NCBI RefSeq assembly: GCF_003952485.1 | Contig: NZ_CP034447.1 | Span: 5,408,501 to 5,472,500 of the forward strand | Reading direction: 5' to 3' | Source of the DNA: Mesorhizobium sp. M1E.F.Ca.ET.045.02.1.1 | Lineage (GTDB): Bacteria > Pseudomonadota > Alphaproteobacteria > Rhizobiales > Rhizobiaceae | Length of the DNA: 64,000 nucleotides | Shown here: in pieces, positions 41,292 to 50,316 of the stretch | How the letters are laid out: every line of letters starts with the position of its first letter | Numbering within the stretch: position 1 is the stretch's first letter | The notes under the pieces: model-generated | The model's input: only the letters and a program-made list of their open reading frames with translations | Databases searched by the model: none | Told to the model about the DNA's origin: nothing | Made by a program: the position numbers and the translations under genes

Positions 41292-41972
41292 CTAGATCGC
41301 CGTTTCCAGTTCGCCCCGCGCCTTGGCCTGGGCGACCTGGCGGATGGCGTCGGCAAGCGTGTCGGCGTCCTGCGCGCCCATCACGGCATATTTGCCCTCG
41401 AGCAGGAAACAGGGCACGCCGGTGATGCCCATGCGCGATGCGGTGGCGATCTCGTTGCGGACGGCGTCGACATCGGCATCCGTCGGCAGCAGCGTTTCGA
41501 CCACGGAAGCGTCCATGCCCGCCTCGCGGGCGGCTTCGACCAGCACGGCATGGTCGCCGAGATTGGCGCCTTCCTCGAAATTCAGTTGGAAGAGGCGGCG
41601 CACGAGCCGGCTCTGCAAGTCTTCACCGGCGGCGCCCGCCCAGCGGATGACGCGGTGAGCGTCCAGCGTGTTGGGCGCGACCTTGATGGCGCCGAAAGCG
41701 AAATGGATGCCTTCCGCTTCGCCGAGCGGTTCGATGCGCGCATGGATCTGGCGGATACGCTCCTCGCTGCCGAATTTGCCCAGCATGTATTGGCGGCGAT
41801 CCATGCCACCTTGCGGAATGGTCGGATCGAGCTGGAACGGCCGCCAGCGCACATGCACGCCGACATCGCCGACGGCGGCGATCGCCTTGTCCAGCCGTTT
41901 CTGGCCGATGAAGCACCACGGGCAGACGACATCGGACACCACGTCGACGGTGATCGAGTTCTCGGCGCTCAT
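41292..41972 (-). CDS. DsbA-family (FrnE-like) thiol oxidoreductase
   Basis: The 226-aa cytoplasmic protein has DVVSDVVCPWCFIGQKRL with the CPWC active site near the N terminus and the cis-proline region GITGVPCFLLEGKYAV. It matches the FrnE/2-hydroxychromene-2-carboxylate isomerase-like branch of DsbA proteins. There is no signal peptide. The start at 41972 puts the thioredoxin fold at the N terminus. It follows the YejA-type gene by 35 bp on the same strand, so it may be co-transcribed. Confidence 0.9.
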   Translation of the reverse strand: MSAENSITVDVVSDVVCPWCFIGQKRLDKAIAAVGDVGVHVRWRPFQLDPTIPQGGMDRRQYMLGKFGSEERIRQIHARIEPLGEAEGIHFAFGAIKVAPNTLDAHRVIRWAGAAGEDLQSRLVRRLFQLNFEEGANLGDHAVLVEAAREAGMDASVVETLLPTDADVDAVRNEIATASRMGITGVPCFLLEGKYAVMGAQDADTLADAIRQVAQAKARGELETAI

Positions 41973-42007
41973 GCTCGTCTCCCTGTTTGCCTCGGTTGGG
42001 AATTGCG

Positions 42008-43828
42008 TCAGTTGGGCTTTCGCCACCAGGTCGGCAGTTGATAGCCGAATATGGGAGTCTTTCGCGGATGTTCCAGATAGGTCCAGTAAGCGACCCACTG
42101 CTGCGTGTTGTATTGCATGGGAACCATGTAGTTGCCTGAGATCAGCAACCGGTCGAGCACGCGGACCGCGGCGACATAGTCTTCCTTGGTGCGCGCATTC
42201 AGCATCGCGTTGATCGCCGCGTCGATGGCGGGATCGGCGACGCCGGCGAGATTGAACGACCCCTCCTGCTTGGCGGCGACCGATCCCCAGCGCCCGACCT
42301 GCTCGCTGCCGGGCGACAGCGAATTGTTGAAGCCGCTCGAGCCGACGAGCACCTCGAAGTCGAAACGCTGTTTGCGTGACTGGATCTGGTCGCCGTCGAG
42401 GCTGCGAATGGTGACGTCGATGCCGATCTTCTCCAGCGTGCGCTGATAGAGGGCTGCAAGCCGCTCCTCATCCTGCGACGACGTCATGATCTCGAAGCCG
42501 AAGGGATTGCCCTGAGGATCGAGCATCCGGCCATCCTCTACGTGATAGCCGGCGCCCTTCATCATCTCGAAAGCCGCCCGCAGCACCTTGCGATCCTGGC
42601 CGGAGCCGTCGGTCACCGGGGGCCGCCAGGTGCCGTCCATGACGTCGGCCGGAACCTGGCCGGGGTAGGGAGCGAGCAACGCCTTCTCCCGGTCGTCGGC
42701 AGGATGGCCGAGCGCGGACAGATCGGAGTTCTGCCAGAAGCTCATGGTGCGGTTGAACTTGCCGGCGAACAGGTTCTTGTTCGCCCATTCGAAGTCGTAG
42801 AGCATGCCGAGCGCGCGCCGCACGACGGGGTTGGAAAACTTCGGAAGCCGGGTGTTGAAGAGGAAACCCGTCACCACAGGAGGTATGCCGGTGTCGAAAT
42901 ATTCCTGCTTCACGTCACCCTTGCGAAAGGCCGGGAAGTCGACATCACGCTCGCGCTTGACCGGATCGGTCTCGTCGTCGAGAGCGCAGATGCCTTTCTT
43001 GAACGCTTCCGTCTTGGCATTGGCGTTGAGGAAATATTCAATCGTGATCTGGTCGAAATTGTCGAAGCCGCGCTTCGACGGGATGTCCTTGCCCCAGTAA
43101 TTGGGATTGCGCTTGAAGACGATGCGCTGGCCGGGCTGCACCTTGTCCACAGTGTAGGGCCCGCTGCCGATCACCGGCTTCAGCGTGGTCTTGTCGAAAG
43201 TGTCTTTGTCGAAGGCGTGTTTGGGGATGATCGGCGTCAGCGCGACGATCAGCGGAAACTCGCGGTTGGCCTTGTCGTTGAACGTGAACTTGACGCTGTG
43301 GTCGCCGGTCTTCTCCAGCTTGGCGATCATGCTCATGCGATCGCTGTAGGGCGGGCGGCCCTTGTCGGTGAAGACATCATAGGTGAACAGCACGTCTTCC
43401 GGCGTCACCGGCTGGCCGTCGGACCATTTGGCGTCGGGGTTGAGATGGAACTCGATGCTCTTGCGGTCCGGATCCATATCCACGCTGTCGGCAAGGAGGC
43501 CGTACAGGCTGAAGGGCTCGTTGTAGCTGCGCTGCATCAACGGCTCGAAGACGAGGTTGCCGTAGACCGTGTCGATCATACCGCGGGCGGTGGTGCGCAG
43601 GCTCTTCAGGATGAAGGGGTTGAGATTGTCGAAGCTGCCGACGACGCAATAGGTGACGCTGCCGCCCTTCGGCGCATCGGGATTGACGTAGTCGAAATGC
43701 TGATAGTCCGGCGGCAGCGCCGGCTCGCCCTGCATGGCAATGCCGTGCTTCGGTTCCGACAGGGCCGGAAGGAGCGAGAGGGCCAGAAACGAGGTCGCGG
43801 CGATCAGCCGAACGAGAACGCGGTCCAT
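42008..43828 (-). CDS. Family 5 extracellular solute-binding protein (YejA-like)
   Basis: The 606-aa protein has a signal peptide (ending LLPALSEPKHG) and a family 5 peptide-binding body: YVNPDAPKGGSVTYCVVGSF, FTYDVFTDKGRPPYSDRM, GSGPYTVDKVQPGQRIVFKR, WANKNLFAGKFNRTMSFWQN. These stretches match the YejA branch, which delivers oligopeptides or microcin C to YejBEF. No permease or ATPase gene is next to it in this window, so it is an orphan or shares a transporter encoded elsewhere. It is probably co-transcribed with the DsbA-like gene downstream. The 295 bp upstream hold no gene. Confidence 0.9.
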   Translation of the reverse strand: MDRVLVRLIAATSFLALSLLPALSEPKHGIAMQGEPALPPDYQHFDYVNPDAPKGGSVTYCVVGSFDNLNPFILKSLRTTARGMIDTVYGNLVFEPLMQRSYNEPFSLYGLLADSVDMDPDRKSIEFHLNPDAKWSDGQPVTPEDVLFTYDVFTDKGRPPYSDRMSMIAKLEKTGDHSVKFTFNDKANREFPLIVALTPIIPKHAFDKDTFDKTTLKPVIGSGPYTVDKVQPGQRIVFKRNPNYWGKDIPSKRGFDNFDQITIEYFLNANAKTEAFKKGICALDDETDPVKRERDVDFPAFRKGDVKQEYFDTGIPPVVTGFLFNTRLPKFSNPVVRRALGMLYDFEWANKNLFAGKFNRTMSFWQNSDLSALGHPADDREKALLAPYPGQVPADVMDGTWRPPVTDGSGQDRKVLRAAFEMMKGAGYHVEDGRMLDPQGNPFGFEIMTSSQDEERLAALYQRTLEKIGIDVTIRSLDGDQIQSRKQRFDFEVLVGSSGFNNSLSPGSEQVGRWGSVAAKQEGSFNLAGVADPAIDAAINAMLNARTKEDYVAAVRVLDRLLISGNYMVPMQYNTQQWVAYWTYLEHPRKTPIFGYQLPTWWRKPN

Positions 43829-44123
43829 GACCGTCTCCTTGCCGGACAGCTTTGTGATTCGACACGCACCCTAGAGCATTTCGCCCCCCGATTGAATCGG
43901 CGCGCGCCATTGGAAACGGGTTCCGCCAGTGCATCGCCAATCGAGGTTCGTCCAGGGAGGAGAAGCTAGGAAGAAATCGCGGAACCCGGGCTGGATTCGG
44001 CGCGGCTGGCAGTGTAACACGCGCTCCGAAGTCATGCTGTTGCCTCATTTGGGCAACAGGTAGCGGGACCACACGGCACGAAGAAGCCGGCCCCCGGGAT
44101 CATTTGAGAGGAAAGTGCACCAT

Positions 44124-44744
44124 ATGACGAGCAATGCGTATCGCCTTTCGGTGCTGGCCGCAGGCGTGGTCGGCGTCCTGGGCGCCGGGCTTTTCACCGC
44201 TTCGGCGCAGCAGCAGCCGCAGATTCCGCAGGGTTGGTTCAAGGCCTGCACCAAGCAGGAAGATGTCGACATCTGCAATGTCCAGAACATCGTCACCGCC
44301 GGCAATGGCCAGCTCGTCACCGGCATCAGCCTGATCGAGCTCAAGGGCAAGGTGAACCGCAAGGTGTTCCAGGTCACGGTGCCGACCGGGCGCCTTATTC
44401 CGCCGGGCATTGGCTTGCAGATCGACGCCGGCAAGGCGCAGAAGCTCGACTATGTCATCTGCTTCCCGGACCGCTGCGTCGCCGAAGTGCCGCTGACCGA
44501 CCAGCTCGTCGCGTCCTTCAAGAAGGGCCAGGCGATCAGCCTCACCTCGATCAACTTCCAGAACCAGCCGAACCCGATCAAGGTCGCGCTGACCGGCTTC
44601 AGCGGCGCCTATGACGGCCCGCCGCTGCAGCAGTCGGACATCGAGGACCGCCAGAAGAAGCTGCAGGACTTCGTCGCCAAGAACAACCAGGACTTCGCCA
44701 AGAAGCTCAAGGAAGAGCAGGACAAGGCCAAGACCGCTAACTGA
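44124..44744 (+). CDS. Invasion-associated locus B (IalB) family protein
   Basis: The 206-aa protein has a signal peptide (ending FTASAQ) and the IalB-family body PQGWFKACTKQEDVDICNVQN, VPTGRLIPPGIGLQIDAGK, YVICFPDRCVAEVPL, with cysteine pairs. The C terminus is a charged coiled-coil-like helix (QQSDIEDRQKKLQDFVAKNN). The family is periplasmic or envelope-associated in alphaproteobacteria; the molecular function is not settled. ATG 44124 follows GGAAAG; a GTG three codons upstream is possible. A strong bidirectional terminator follows. Confidence 0.9.
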   Translation: MTSNAYRLSVLAAGVVGVLGAGLFTASAQQQPQIPQGWFKACTKQEDVDICNVQNIVTAGNGQLVTGISLIELKGKVNRKVFQVTVPTGRLIPPGIGLQIDAGKAQKLDYVICFPDRCVAEVPLTDQLVASFKKGQAISLTSINFQNQPNPIKVALTGFSGAYDGPPLQQSDIEDRQKKLQDFVAKNNQDFAKKLKEEQDKAKTAN

Positions 44745-44769
44745 TCGCCGGAGCGTTTCTCCAGCATGC

Positions 44770-44799
44770 AAAAAAGCGGGGCAAACGCCCCGCTTTTTT
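44770..44799. terminator. Bidirectional terminator between ialB-type gene and hspQ
   Basis: AAAAAAGCGGGGC and GCCCCGCTTTTTT form a perfect stem around AAAC. It has T-runs on both strands, so it can end both convergent transcripts. Confidence 0.93.
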
Positions 44800-44818
44800 G
44801 TTGCCGCCGATCGAGCTT

Positions 44819-45142
44819 TCAGTGCTTCGAGTGGCGTTTCGGCTCGTAGCGCCCGTCGGGCAGCTTGTCGAACATCTCGCCGATCCGCGGATGCCGGACC
44901 GGCTCGCCCGACCGGTCCTCGAGCAGGTTCTGCTCGGACACGTAGGCGATATACTCGGTCTCGGAATTCTCGGCGAGAAGGTGGTAGAAGGGCTGGTCCT
45001 TGCGCGGACGCATTTCCGATGGAATGGCATCATACCATTCTTCCGTGTTGGCGAATTGCGGATCGACGTCGAAGATCACGCCACGGAACGGAAACAGCTT
45101 GTGGCGAACCACTTGTCCGATCGCGAATTTGGCCGTTTTCAT
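44819..45142 (-). CDS. hspQ: Heat shock protein HspQ
   Basis: The 107-aa protein has the HspQ pattern FAIGQVVRHKLFPFRGVIFD, FANTEEWYDAIP and QPFYHLLAENSETEYIAYVSEQNLL. HspQ is a small hemimethylated-DNA-binding/Lon-specificity factor in enterobacteria and is widespread in alphaproteobacteria. The start could be 45142 or a Met six codons upstream. It converges on the ialB-type gene and shares its terminator. Confidence 0.92.
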   Translation of the reverse strand: MKTAKFAIGQVVRHKLFPFRGVIFDVDPQFANTEEWYDAIPSEMRPRKDQPFYHLLAENSETEYIAYVSEQNLLEDRSGEPVRHPRIGEMFDKLPDGRYEPKRHSKH

Positions 45143-45359
45143 CGCACTCACCACCATCAACGGCTTGCGCCTTGGGCGCCTAAGGTCTTGAATTTACACG
45201 TCACGAAGCCAAAAATCGACCCCGACTTTCGGCTTGGTACCATTGGCGCACACGTTGTCTCGATTCAATGCCGCGGCGCCGGTTTTTTGCGATCGAAGCT
45301 ACGTGGCGGCGGGCGCGAGGGTTTCGGCACCGGAAGCACGAAGTCCAAATATACCGCCC

Positions 45360-46571
45360 CTAGCGCACGGCCTGTTTCCGCAGGCCGCCGGCCAGTGCGC
45401 GAAAACCGCTGCCGGGCCGCAAGCCTTCGCGCATGAAGAAGGCGCGCAGCGGCGCAAAGCTGCCCAGCACGTTGAGGCCGGCGCTGCGCGCAAGCTGGGC
45501 CGGCAGCATGTCGGACAGCAGCGACAAGTTGAGCAGGTTCACCGCGCTGCTGCGCGCCAGGATGTCGGGACGACGTCTTGTGTCATAGGCGGCGAGGCTG
45601 AGCCTCGACCCTGGATCGTCCCGGTTTTCGCCGGCGATTCCAATCAGATCTTCGATATCCCTGATGCCGAGGTTGAGTCCTTGCGCGCCGATCGGCGGGA
45701 AGACATGTGCGGCCTCGCCGACCAGCGCCACGCGGTTTTGCGCGAAGCGGCCGGGCGAGGCTGCCGACAGCGGATAGACCTGGCGGCCGGGCTCGACCGA
45801 GACCCGGCCGAGCATCGACTGCATCTGCTCCTCGACGCGGATGGACAGCGCGGCATCGTCGAGTGCTGCGAGTTCCTTCGCTTTTTCCGGCTTCACCACC
45901 CAGACGAGGCTGGAGCGTTTGCCCGGCAGCGGCACCTGCGTGAACGGTCCGGTCTCGGTGTGGAATTCGGTGGAGATGAAGCCGTGTTCGCTGCGATGGC
46001 TGAAATTGAGGACCAGCGCTGACTGGGGGTAGGGCCGCGCGGAGGCTTTTATGCCGGCCGCCTCCCGTGCCGGCGACAGGCGCCCGTCTGCCGCGACTGC
46101 CAGCGACGCGGAGACCTCGCTGCCATCGGCGAGGCTCGCACGGGCCTGGTCGGCGTCGAGCCGCCATATCTCCACCATCGACTTTCGCCACTCGATGCCT
46201 GGATGGGCGGCAACCGCCTTGGCGAGCACCGAGATCAGGATATTGTTCGGCAAATTGAGCCCGAACTGCTCCTCGCCGATCTCGCTGGCGCGAAAGGTCA
46301 CCGTCGGGCTGCGGATCAGCCGGCGCGTCGCGTCGACGATGCGCATCACCTTGAGCGGCGCCGCCTGCGGCGTGAGCTCGGCAAGCACGCCCAGCCGGTC
46401 GAGAACCTTCAGCGAAGGGTTCATGAGGGCGGTGGTGCGGGCGTCGCTGCTGGTGACGTCGGGGCCCGCCAGCGTCACGGCAAAGCCTGCCTCGGCAAAG
46501 CCGAGCGCTGCGATCAGGCCGGCCGGGCCGCTGCCGGCAACCAATATGCGGGCTTTGTCGTTCTGCTCCAC
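45360..46571 (-). CDS. UbiH/UbiF-type FAD-dependent hydroxylase
   Basis: The 403-aa flavoprotein has the N-terminal FAD fold VAGSGPAGLIAALGFAEAG, the ARTTALMNPSLKVLDRLG segment and ALVGEAAHVFPPIGAQGLN. The last is the second FAD motif with Glu in the position where most family members have Asp. It belongs to the ubiquinone biosynthesis hydroxylases, acting at the membrane surface on the polyprenyl-phenol ring. Rhizobia often have one enzyme (UbiL) doing several of these steps, and this gene is a candidate. It is divergent from the DUF2182 gene. Confidence 0.88.
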   Translation of the reverse strand: MEQNDKARILVAGSGPAGLIAALGFAEAGFAVTLAGPDVTSSDARTTALMNPSLKVLDRLGVLAELTPQAAPLKVMRIVDATRRLIRSPTVTFRASEIGEEQFGLNLPNNILISVLAKAVAAHPGIEWRKSMVEIWRLDADQARASLADGSEVSASLAVAADGRLSPAREAAGIKASARPYPQSALVLNFSHRSEHGFISTEFHTETGPFTQVPLPGKRSSLVWVVKPEKAKELAALDDAALSIRVEEQMQSMLGRVSVEPGRQVYPLSAASPGRFAQNRVALVGEAAHVFPPIGAQGLNLGIRDIEDLIGIAGENRDDPGSRLSLAAYDTRRRPDILARSSAVNLLNLSLLSDMLPAQLARSAGLNVLGSFAPLRAFFMREGLRPGSGFRALAGGLRKQAVR

Positions 46572-46674
46572 GCCAGGCTTCCATGGGTGATGGGCGGCCC
46601 CGTCGGACCTATATGCGGATATAGGGCAGATCGGCAGGGTTGATCAACGCGGCGATTCGGCCCATTCGATTGCC

Positions 46675-47565
46675 ATGACCGGCCAGGAGCACGATTTCAG
46701 TCATCTAGACCGCGCCGGCCGCGCCACGGCGGGACTTGCGCGCAGCCCGCGCCTTGCGGTGACGATCACCATCAGCGCGGGCATTGTGCTTGCCTGGTTC
46801 ATCCTCGCTGCCATGGCAATCCGCGGCGCCGAAAGCCGCTTTGCCGGCGCTCCGGGCGATGCGCTGCTGAAAGACCTGCCGCGATTGCCGTTGCCGGGTT
46901 TCCTCGACCGCTTTTTCGCTTTGTGCCTGACGCCGGCTCCGCTTGCAGGCGCCGCGGGCGCGCAGGCGGCGGCGCTCGTCCTGATGTGGTTCCTGATGGC
47001 TGTTGCGGCGATGCTGCCTTCGGCGGCGCCGATGATCCGAACCTATTGCGAGATTGCGGATACCGCCCGAATCAAGAGGGAGCCGGTGGTCCATCCGCTC
47101 GTTCTGGTGGTGGGATACCTCGCGACCTGGCTTGCCGCCTCAGTGGTGTTCGCAGCGCTGACGCTTACGATCTATGCTTTTGCCGCCTCGGGGCAGGTGC
47201 TCGATCCTGTCGCCGGGCTTGCCGGGGCAGCAGCCCTGACGATTGCCGGCCTCTATCAATTCAGCGGTCTGAAGCAGGCCTGCCTGAAGAAATGCCGGAA
47301 CCCGTTCTCGATCCTGTTCGCCAACTGGAGCGCGAAACCCGGGCGCATCTTTCGCCTGGGGATGGAGCAGGGCGTCTGGTGCCTCGGCTGCTGCTGGGCG
47401 CTGATGCTGGTGATGTTTGCCGTCGGGGCAATGAACATCTTCTGGATGGCGCTGATCGGCCTGTTCACCCTGATCGAAAAACAGACCACCGGCAGGGTGG
47501 CAAGCCAGGTGGCCGGTGCGATACTGCTTGTGTGGGCTGCCGCCCTGCTATTAGTTTCGGCGTGA
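46675..47565 (+). CDS. DUF2182 membrane protein
   Basis: The 296-aa protein has six or seven hydrophobic segments and family-typical stretches: LMWFLMAVAAMLPSAAPMIR, YQFSGLKQACLKKCRNPFSI, and GMEQGVWCLGCCWALMLVMF. DUF2182 proteins are predicted metal-binding membrane proteins and usually occur with DUF1326 proteins, as here, where the DUF1326 gene starts 12 bp later. The conserved Cys and Met residues suggest copper or another soft metal, but this is inference. Confidence 0.88.
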   Translation: MTGQEHDFSHLDRAGRATAGLARSPRLAVTITISAGIVLAWFILAAMAIRGAESRFAGAPGDALLKDLPRLPLPGFLDRFFALCLTPAPLAGAAGAQAAALVLMWFLMAVAAMLPSAAPMIRTYCEIADTARIKREPVVHPLVLVVGYLATWLAASVVFAALTLTIYAFAASGQVLDPVAGLAGAAALTIAGLYQFSGLKQACLKKCRNPFSILFANWSAKPGRIFRLGMEQGVWCLGCCWALMLVMFAVGAMNIFWMALIGLFTLIEKQTTGRVASQVAGAILLVWAAALLLVSA

Positions 47566-47576
47566 GGGAGAACTCG

Positions 47577-48191
47577 ATGACGGACCAAAGCTGGGCGATG
47601 AAGGGAGAGCTGGTACTCTCCTGCAATTGCACGGTTTTTTGCCCCTGCGTTTTGTCGCTCGGCAGCCATCCGCCGACCGAGGGCTATTGCCAGACCTGGG
47701 CTGGTTTCCGCATCGATGCCGGCCATTTCGGCGAGGTCGACCTCTCCGGTCTCAATCTCGGCTTGGTCATGGAAATCCCCGGCTATATGAGTCGCGGCAA
47801 CTGGACCGCAGGCCTGTTCATCGACAAGCGCGCCTCGGTCTATGCGGTGAAGGCCCTGACAAAAATCTTCACCGGCAAGGCCGGCGGGACCACATCGCTG
47901 CTGTCGATCCTGGTCGGCAAATTTCTCGGCATCGAGCAGGTGCCGATCACTTACGAGACGCGCGACAAGACGCGCGTCTTCCAGATACCGAGGATTATCG
48001 ACGGCGCGGTCACGCCTATACCCGGCAAGGACCGCGAGAAGGATACCGTGATCACCAATTCCGAATACTGGATCGCGCCGGAAATCATCGTGGCGAAGTC
48101 CGACAAGAGCAAGATGCGCGCCTTTGGCCGCAACTGGAATTTCGCCGGCCGTTCGGCCGAGATATGCAAGCTGGACTGGCGGGGACCGTGA
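47577..48191 (+). CDS. DUF1326 cysteine-motif protein
   Basis: The 204-aa protein has the family's N-terminal cysteine cluster SCNCTVFCPCVLSLG (residues about 15-29). The middle GYCQTWAGFRIDAGHFGEVD and the C-terminal FAGRSAEICKLDWRGP are also family-typical. It has no signal peptide and is presumed to bind metal or to act with the preceding DUF2182 membrane protein. Its stop overlaps the pcs-type gene's GTG start by 4 bp, coupling this pair to phospholipid synthesis. Confidence 0.9.
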   Translation: MTDQSWAMKGELVLSCNCTVFCPCVLSLGSHPPTEGYCQTWAGFRIDAGHFGEVDLSGLNLGLVMEIPGYMSRGNWTAGLFIDKRASVYAVKALTKIFTGKAGGTTSLLSILVGKFLGIEQVPITYETRDKTRVFQIPRIIDGAVTPIPGKDREKDTVITNSEYWIAPEIIVAKSDKSKMRAFGRNWNFAGRSAEICKLDWRGP

Positions 48192-49006
48192 GCAAGAACA
48201 CAGCGGCCAGGAAAGCGGCCAAGAAGATCGCGGAGCGGATTCCGCGGCCCAAGAAGAAAGTGACGTGGCCGCAGGCACGCGCTTTTTCCGTACATTTGCT
48301 GACCGCGTCCGGTTCGTTCCTGGCTTTCCTATCGCTGGTCGCGGCGAGCGAGGAGCGCTGGACCGCGATGTTCTGGTGGCTGGGGCTGGCCCTGTTCGTC
48401 GACGGCATAGACGGTCCGATCGCCAGGAAGCTCGAAGTCAAGGAGATCCTGCCGACCTGGTCGGGGGAGATGCTCGACAACATCATCGACTACGTGACCT
48501 ATGTGCTCATCCCGGCCTTCGCGCTCTACCAGCGCGGCTTCATGGGCGAGAACCTGTCCTTCCTGTCGGCGGCAATCATCGTGGTGTCGAGCGCGATCTA
48601 CTACGCAGACACCGGCATGAAGACGAAGGAAAACTTCTTCAAGGGATTCCCGGTGGTCTGGAACATGGTGGTGTTCACGCTCTTCGTCATCGAACCGGGA
48701 CCGTGGGTTTCCTTCGCCGTGGTCGTGGTCGCCGGCATCCTCACCTTCCTGCCGATCAACTTCATCCACCCGGTGCGGGTGGTGAGGCTCAGGCCGGCCA
48801 ATCTCGGCATTACCCTTTTGTGGTGCGCCTTCGGCGCGCTTGCGCTGGCGCAGGCCGCACTCGCCAGCTTCTACAACCAGATCGGCGTCCTGGGTGAGCA
48901 GGTCAGCGACTTCACCAAGATCGGCATCACCATCACCGGGCTCTATCTCGCCTGCATCGGGGGAATCATGCAGTTGTTCCCCAATCTTGGCGCCAAGAAA
49001 CCCTGA
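48188..49006 (+). CDS. pcs: Phosphatidylcholine synthase
   Basis: The 272-aa membrane protein carries the CDP-alcohol phosphotransferase signature in GIDGPIARKLEV followed by GEMLDNIIDYVTYVLIP, and about eight hydrophobic segments. Length and the DNIID ending fit bacterial Pcs, which joins choline to CDP-diacylglycerol to make phosphatidylcholine. The GTG at 48188 is chosen because GGCGGGGA precedes it and it overlaps the DUF1326 stop. The basic N terminus (KKVTWPQ) is normal for rhizobial Pcs. A dispersed palindromic repeat follows the stop. Confidence 0.93.
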   Translation: MSKNTAARKAAKKIAERIPRPKKKVTWPQARAFSVHLLTASGSFLAFLSLVAASEERWTAMFWWLGLALFVDGIDGPIARKLEVKEILPTWSGEMLDNIIDYVTYVLIPAFALYQRGFMGENLSFLSAAIIVVSSAIYYADTGMKTKENFFKGFPVVWNMVVFTLFVIEPGPWVSFAVVVVAGILTFLPINFIHPVRVVRLRPANLGITLLWCAFGALALAQAALASFYNQIGVLGEQVSDFTKIGITITGLYLACIGGIMQLFPNLGAKKP

Positions 49007-49020
49007 CCTAACTTTTTGTT

Positions 49021-49070
49021 GGAGCATGATCTTTTCCGAAAACCGGTTCCCACCTTTCGGGATCAAGCTC
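49021..49070. repeat. Dispersed palindromic repeat, copy 1
   Basis: The stretch contains CCGAAAACCGGTTCCCAC and CTTTCGGGATCA with flanking GAGCATGATC, a palindromic element I recognise as common between rhizobial genes. A second copy with the same core (CCGAAACCGGTTCCCAC, TTTCGGGGG) is at 62714-62822. It lies between pcs and the quinone oxidoreductase gene. Confidence 0.75.
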
Positions 49071-49112
49071 TGGATCCTGTGCGTACCCCGAGAGACCCGA
49101 GAGAGTTGAGCG

Positions 49113-50090
49113 ATGTCCAAGGCAATCCGCATCCACGCCCATGGCGGCCCCGAAGTCCTGACCTATGAGGATGCCGATCCCGGCCAGCCAGGTGCCGGAC
49201 AGGTTCTGGTCAGGCATACCGCGATCGGCCTCAACTTCATCGACGTCTATCATCGTTCGGGCCTTTACCCGCCGCCCGGCGGCTTCCCGCTGATCCCGGG
49301 CAGCGAGGCGGCCGGCGTGGTGCTGGCCGTCGGCGACGGCGTCGACTGGCTGACGCCGGGCGACCGCATCGCCTATGCCGTCAATGTCGGCGCTTATTGC
49401 GAGGAACGGGTGATCGCCGCCGACCGCGTGGTCAAGCTACCGGACGGCATCAGCGACGAGCAGGCCGCGGCCATGATGCTGAAGGGCATGACGGCGGAAT
49501 ATCTGCTGCGCCGCACTTATCATGTGAAGGCAGGCGACACGATCCTCTACCACGCCGCCGCCGGCGGCGTCGGTCTCATCCTCGGCCAATGGGCAAAGCA
49601 TCTCGGCGCGACCGTGATCGGCACGGCGAGCTCCGCCGACAAGATCGAACTCGCCAAGGCGCATGGTTTTGACCATGTCATCAATTACAAGGAGCAGGAT
49701 TTCGTCGCCGGCGTCGCCGCCTTCACCGGCGGCCGCAAATGCGACGTCGTCTATGATTCCGTAGGAAACGACACCTTTCCCGCCTCGCTCGATTGCCTGA
49801 GGCCGCTCGGCATGTTCGTCAGCTTCGGCCAATCGTCCGGGCCGATCCCGCCTTTCTCGATGTCGCTTCTGGCCCAGAAAGGCTCGCTCTACGCAACCCG
49901 GCCGACGATCTTCGTCTACAACGCCAAGCGCGAGGATCTGGTGGCGTCGGCCGGGGCGCTCTTCGACGTGGTGCTGAGCGGCGCCGTCGAGATCAAGATC
50001 AACCAGCGCTATGCGCTGAAGGACGCCGCAAAGGCGCAATCCGATCTTGAAGGCCGCAAGACGACCGGCACGACCGTCCTCATTCCCTGA
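49113..50090 (+). CDS. NADPH:quinone oxidoreductase (zeta-crystallin type)
   Basis: The 325-aa protein is a medium-chain dehydrogenase without the structural zinc site: GLNFIDVYHRSGLYPPPGG, LIPGSEAAGVVLAVGDGV, and the nucleotide fold YHAAAGGVGLILGQWAKHLG. These features match QorA-type quinone reductases, which reduce quinones with NADPH in the cytoplasm. It ends GTTVLIP as many family members do. No operon partner; the BMP transporter operon starts 226 bp on. Confidence 0.92.
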   Translation: MSKAIRIHAHGGPEVLTYEDADPGQPGAGQVLVRHTAIGLNFIDVYHRSGLYPPPGGFPLIPGSEAAGVVLAVGDGVDWLTPGDRIAYAVNVGAYCEERVIAADRVVKLPDGISDEQAAAMMLKGMTAEYLLRRTYHVKAGDTILYHAAAGGVGLILGQWAKHLGATVIGTASSADKIELAKAHGFDHVINYKEQDFVAGVAAFTGGRKCDVVYDSVGNDTFPASLDCLRPLGMFVSFGQSSGPIPPFSMSLLAQKGSLYATRPTIFVYNAKREDLVASAGALFDVVLSGAVEIKINQRYALKDAAKAQSDLEGRKTTGTTVLIP

Positions 50091-50316
50091 GCCGGCTGCC
50101 TCGTTCTTCAGCGCCATGCCGTGGATGAGGGCACGGTTTGCCCGAAAGGCCCGCCGGTTTTTCGCAAGCTCCCAATAGGTGTATCTTACCCCTTGAGTTT
50201 CCGCTGGAATTCTTGAAGCTCTTTCAAGTTGGGTGCCGCTTTCCGACCGAAGCCGGCCGCGCATACGATACCAGCGGGAACACAGAACATATCCGGGTAA
50301 CTGGATGGGAGGCACT

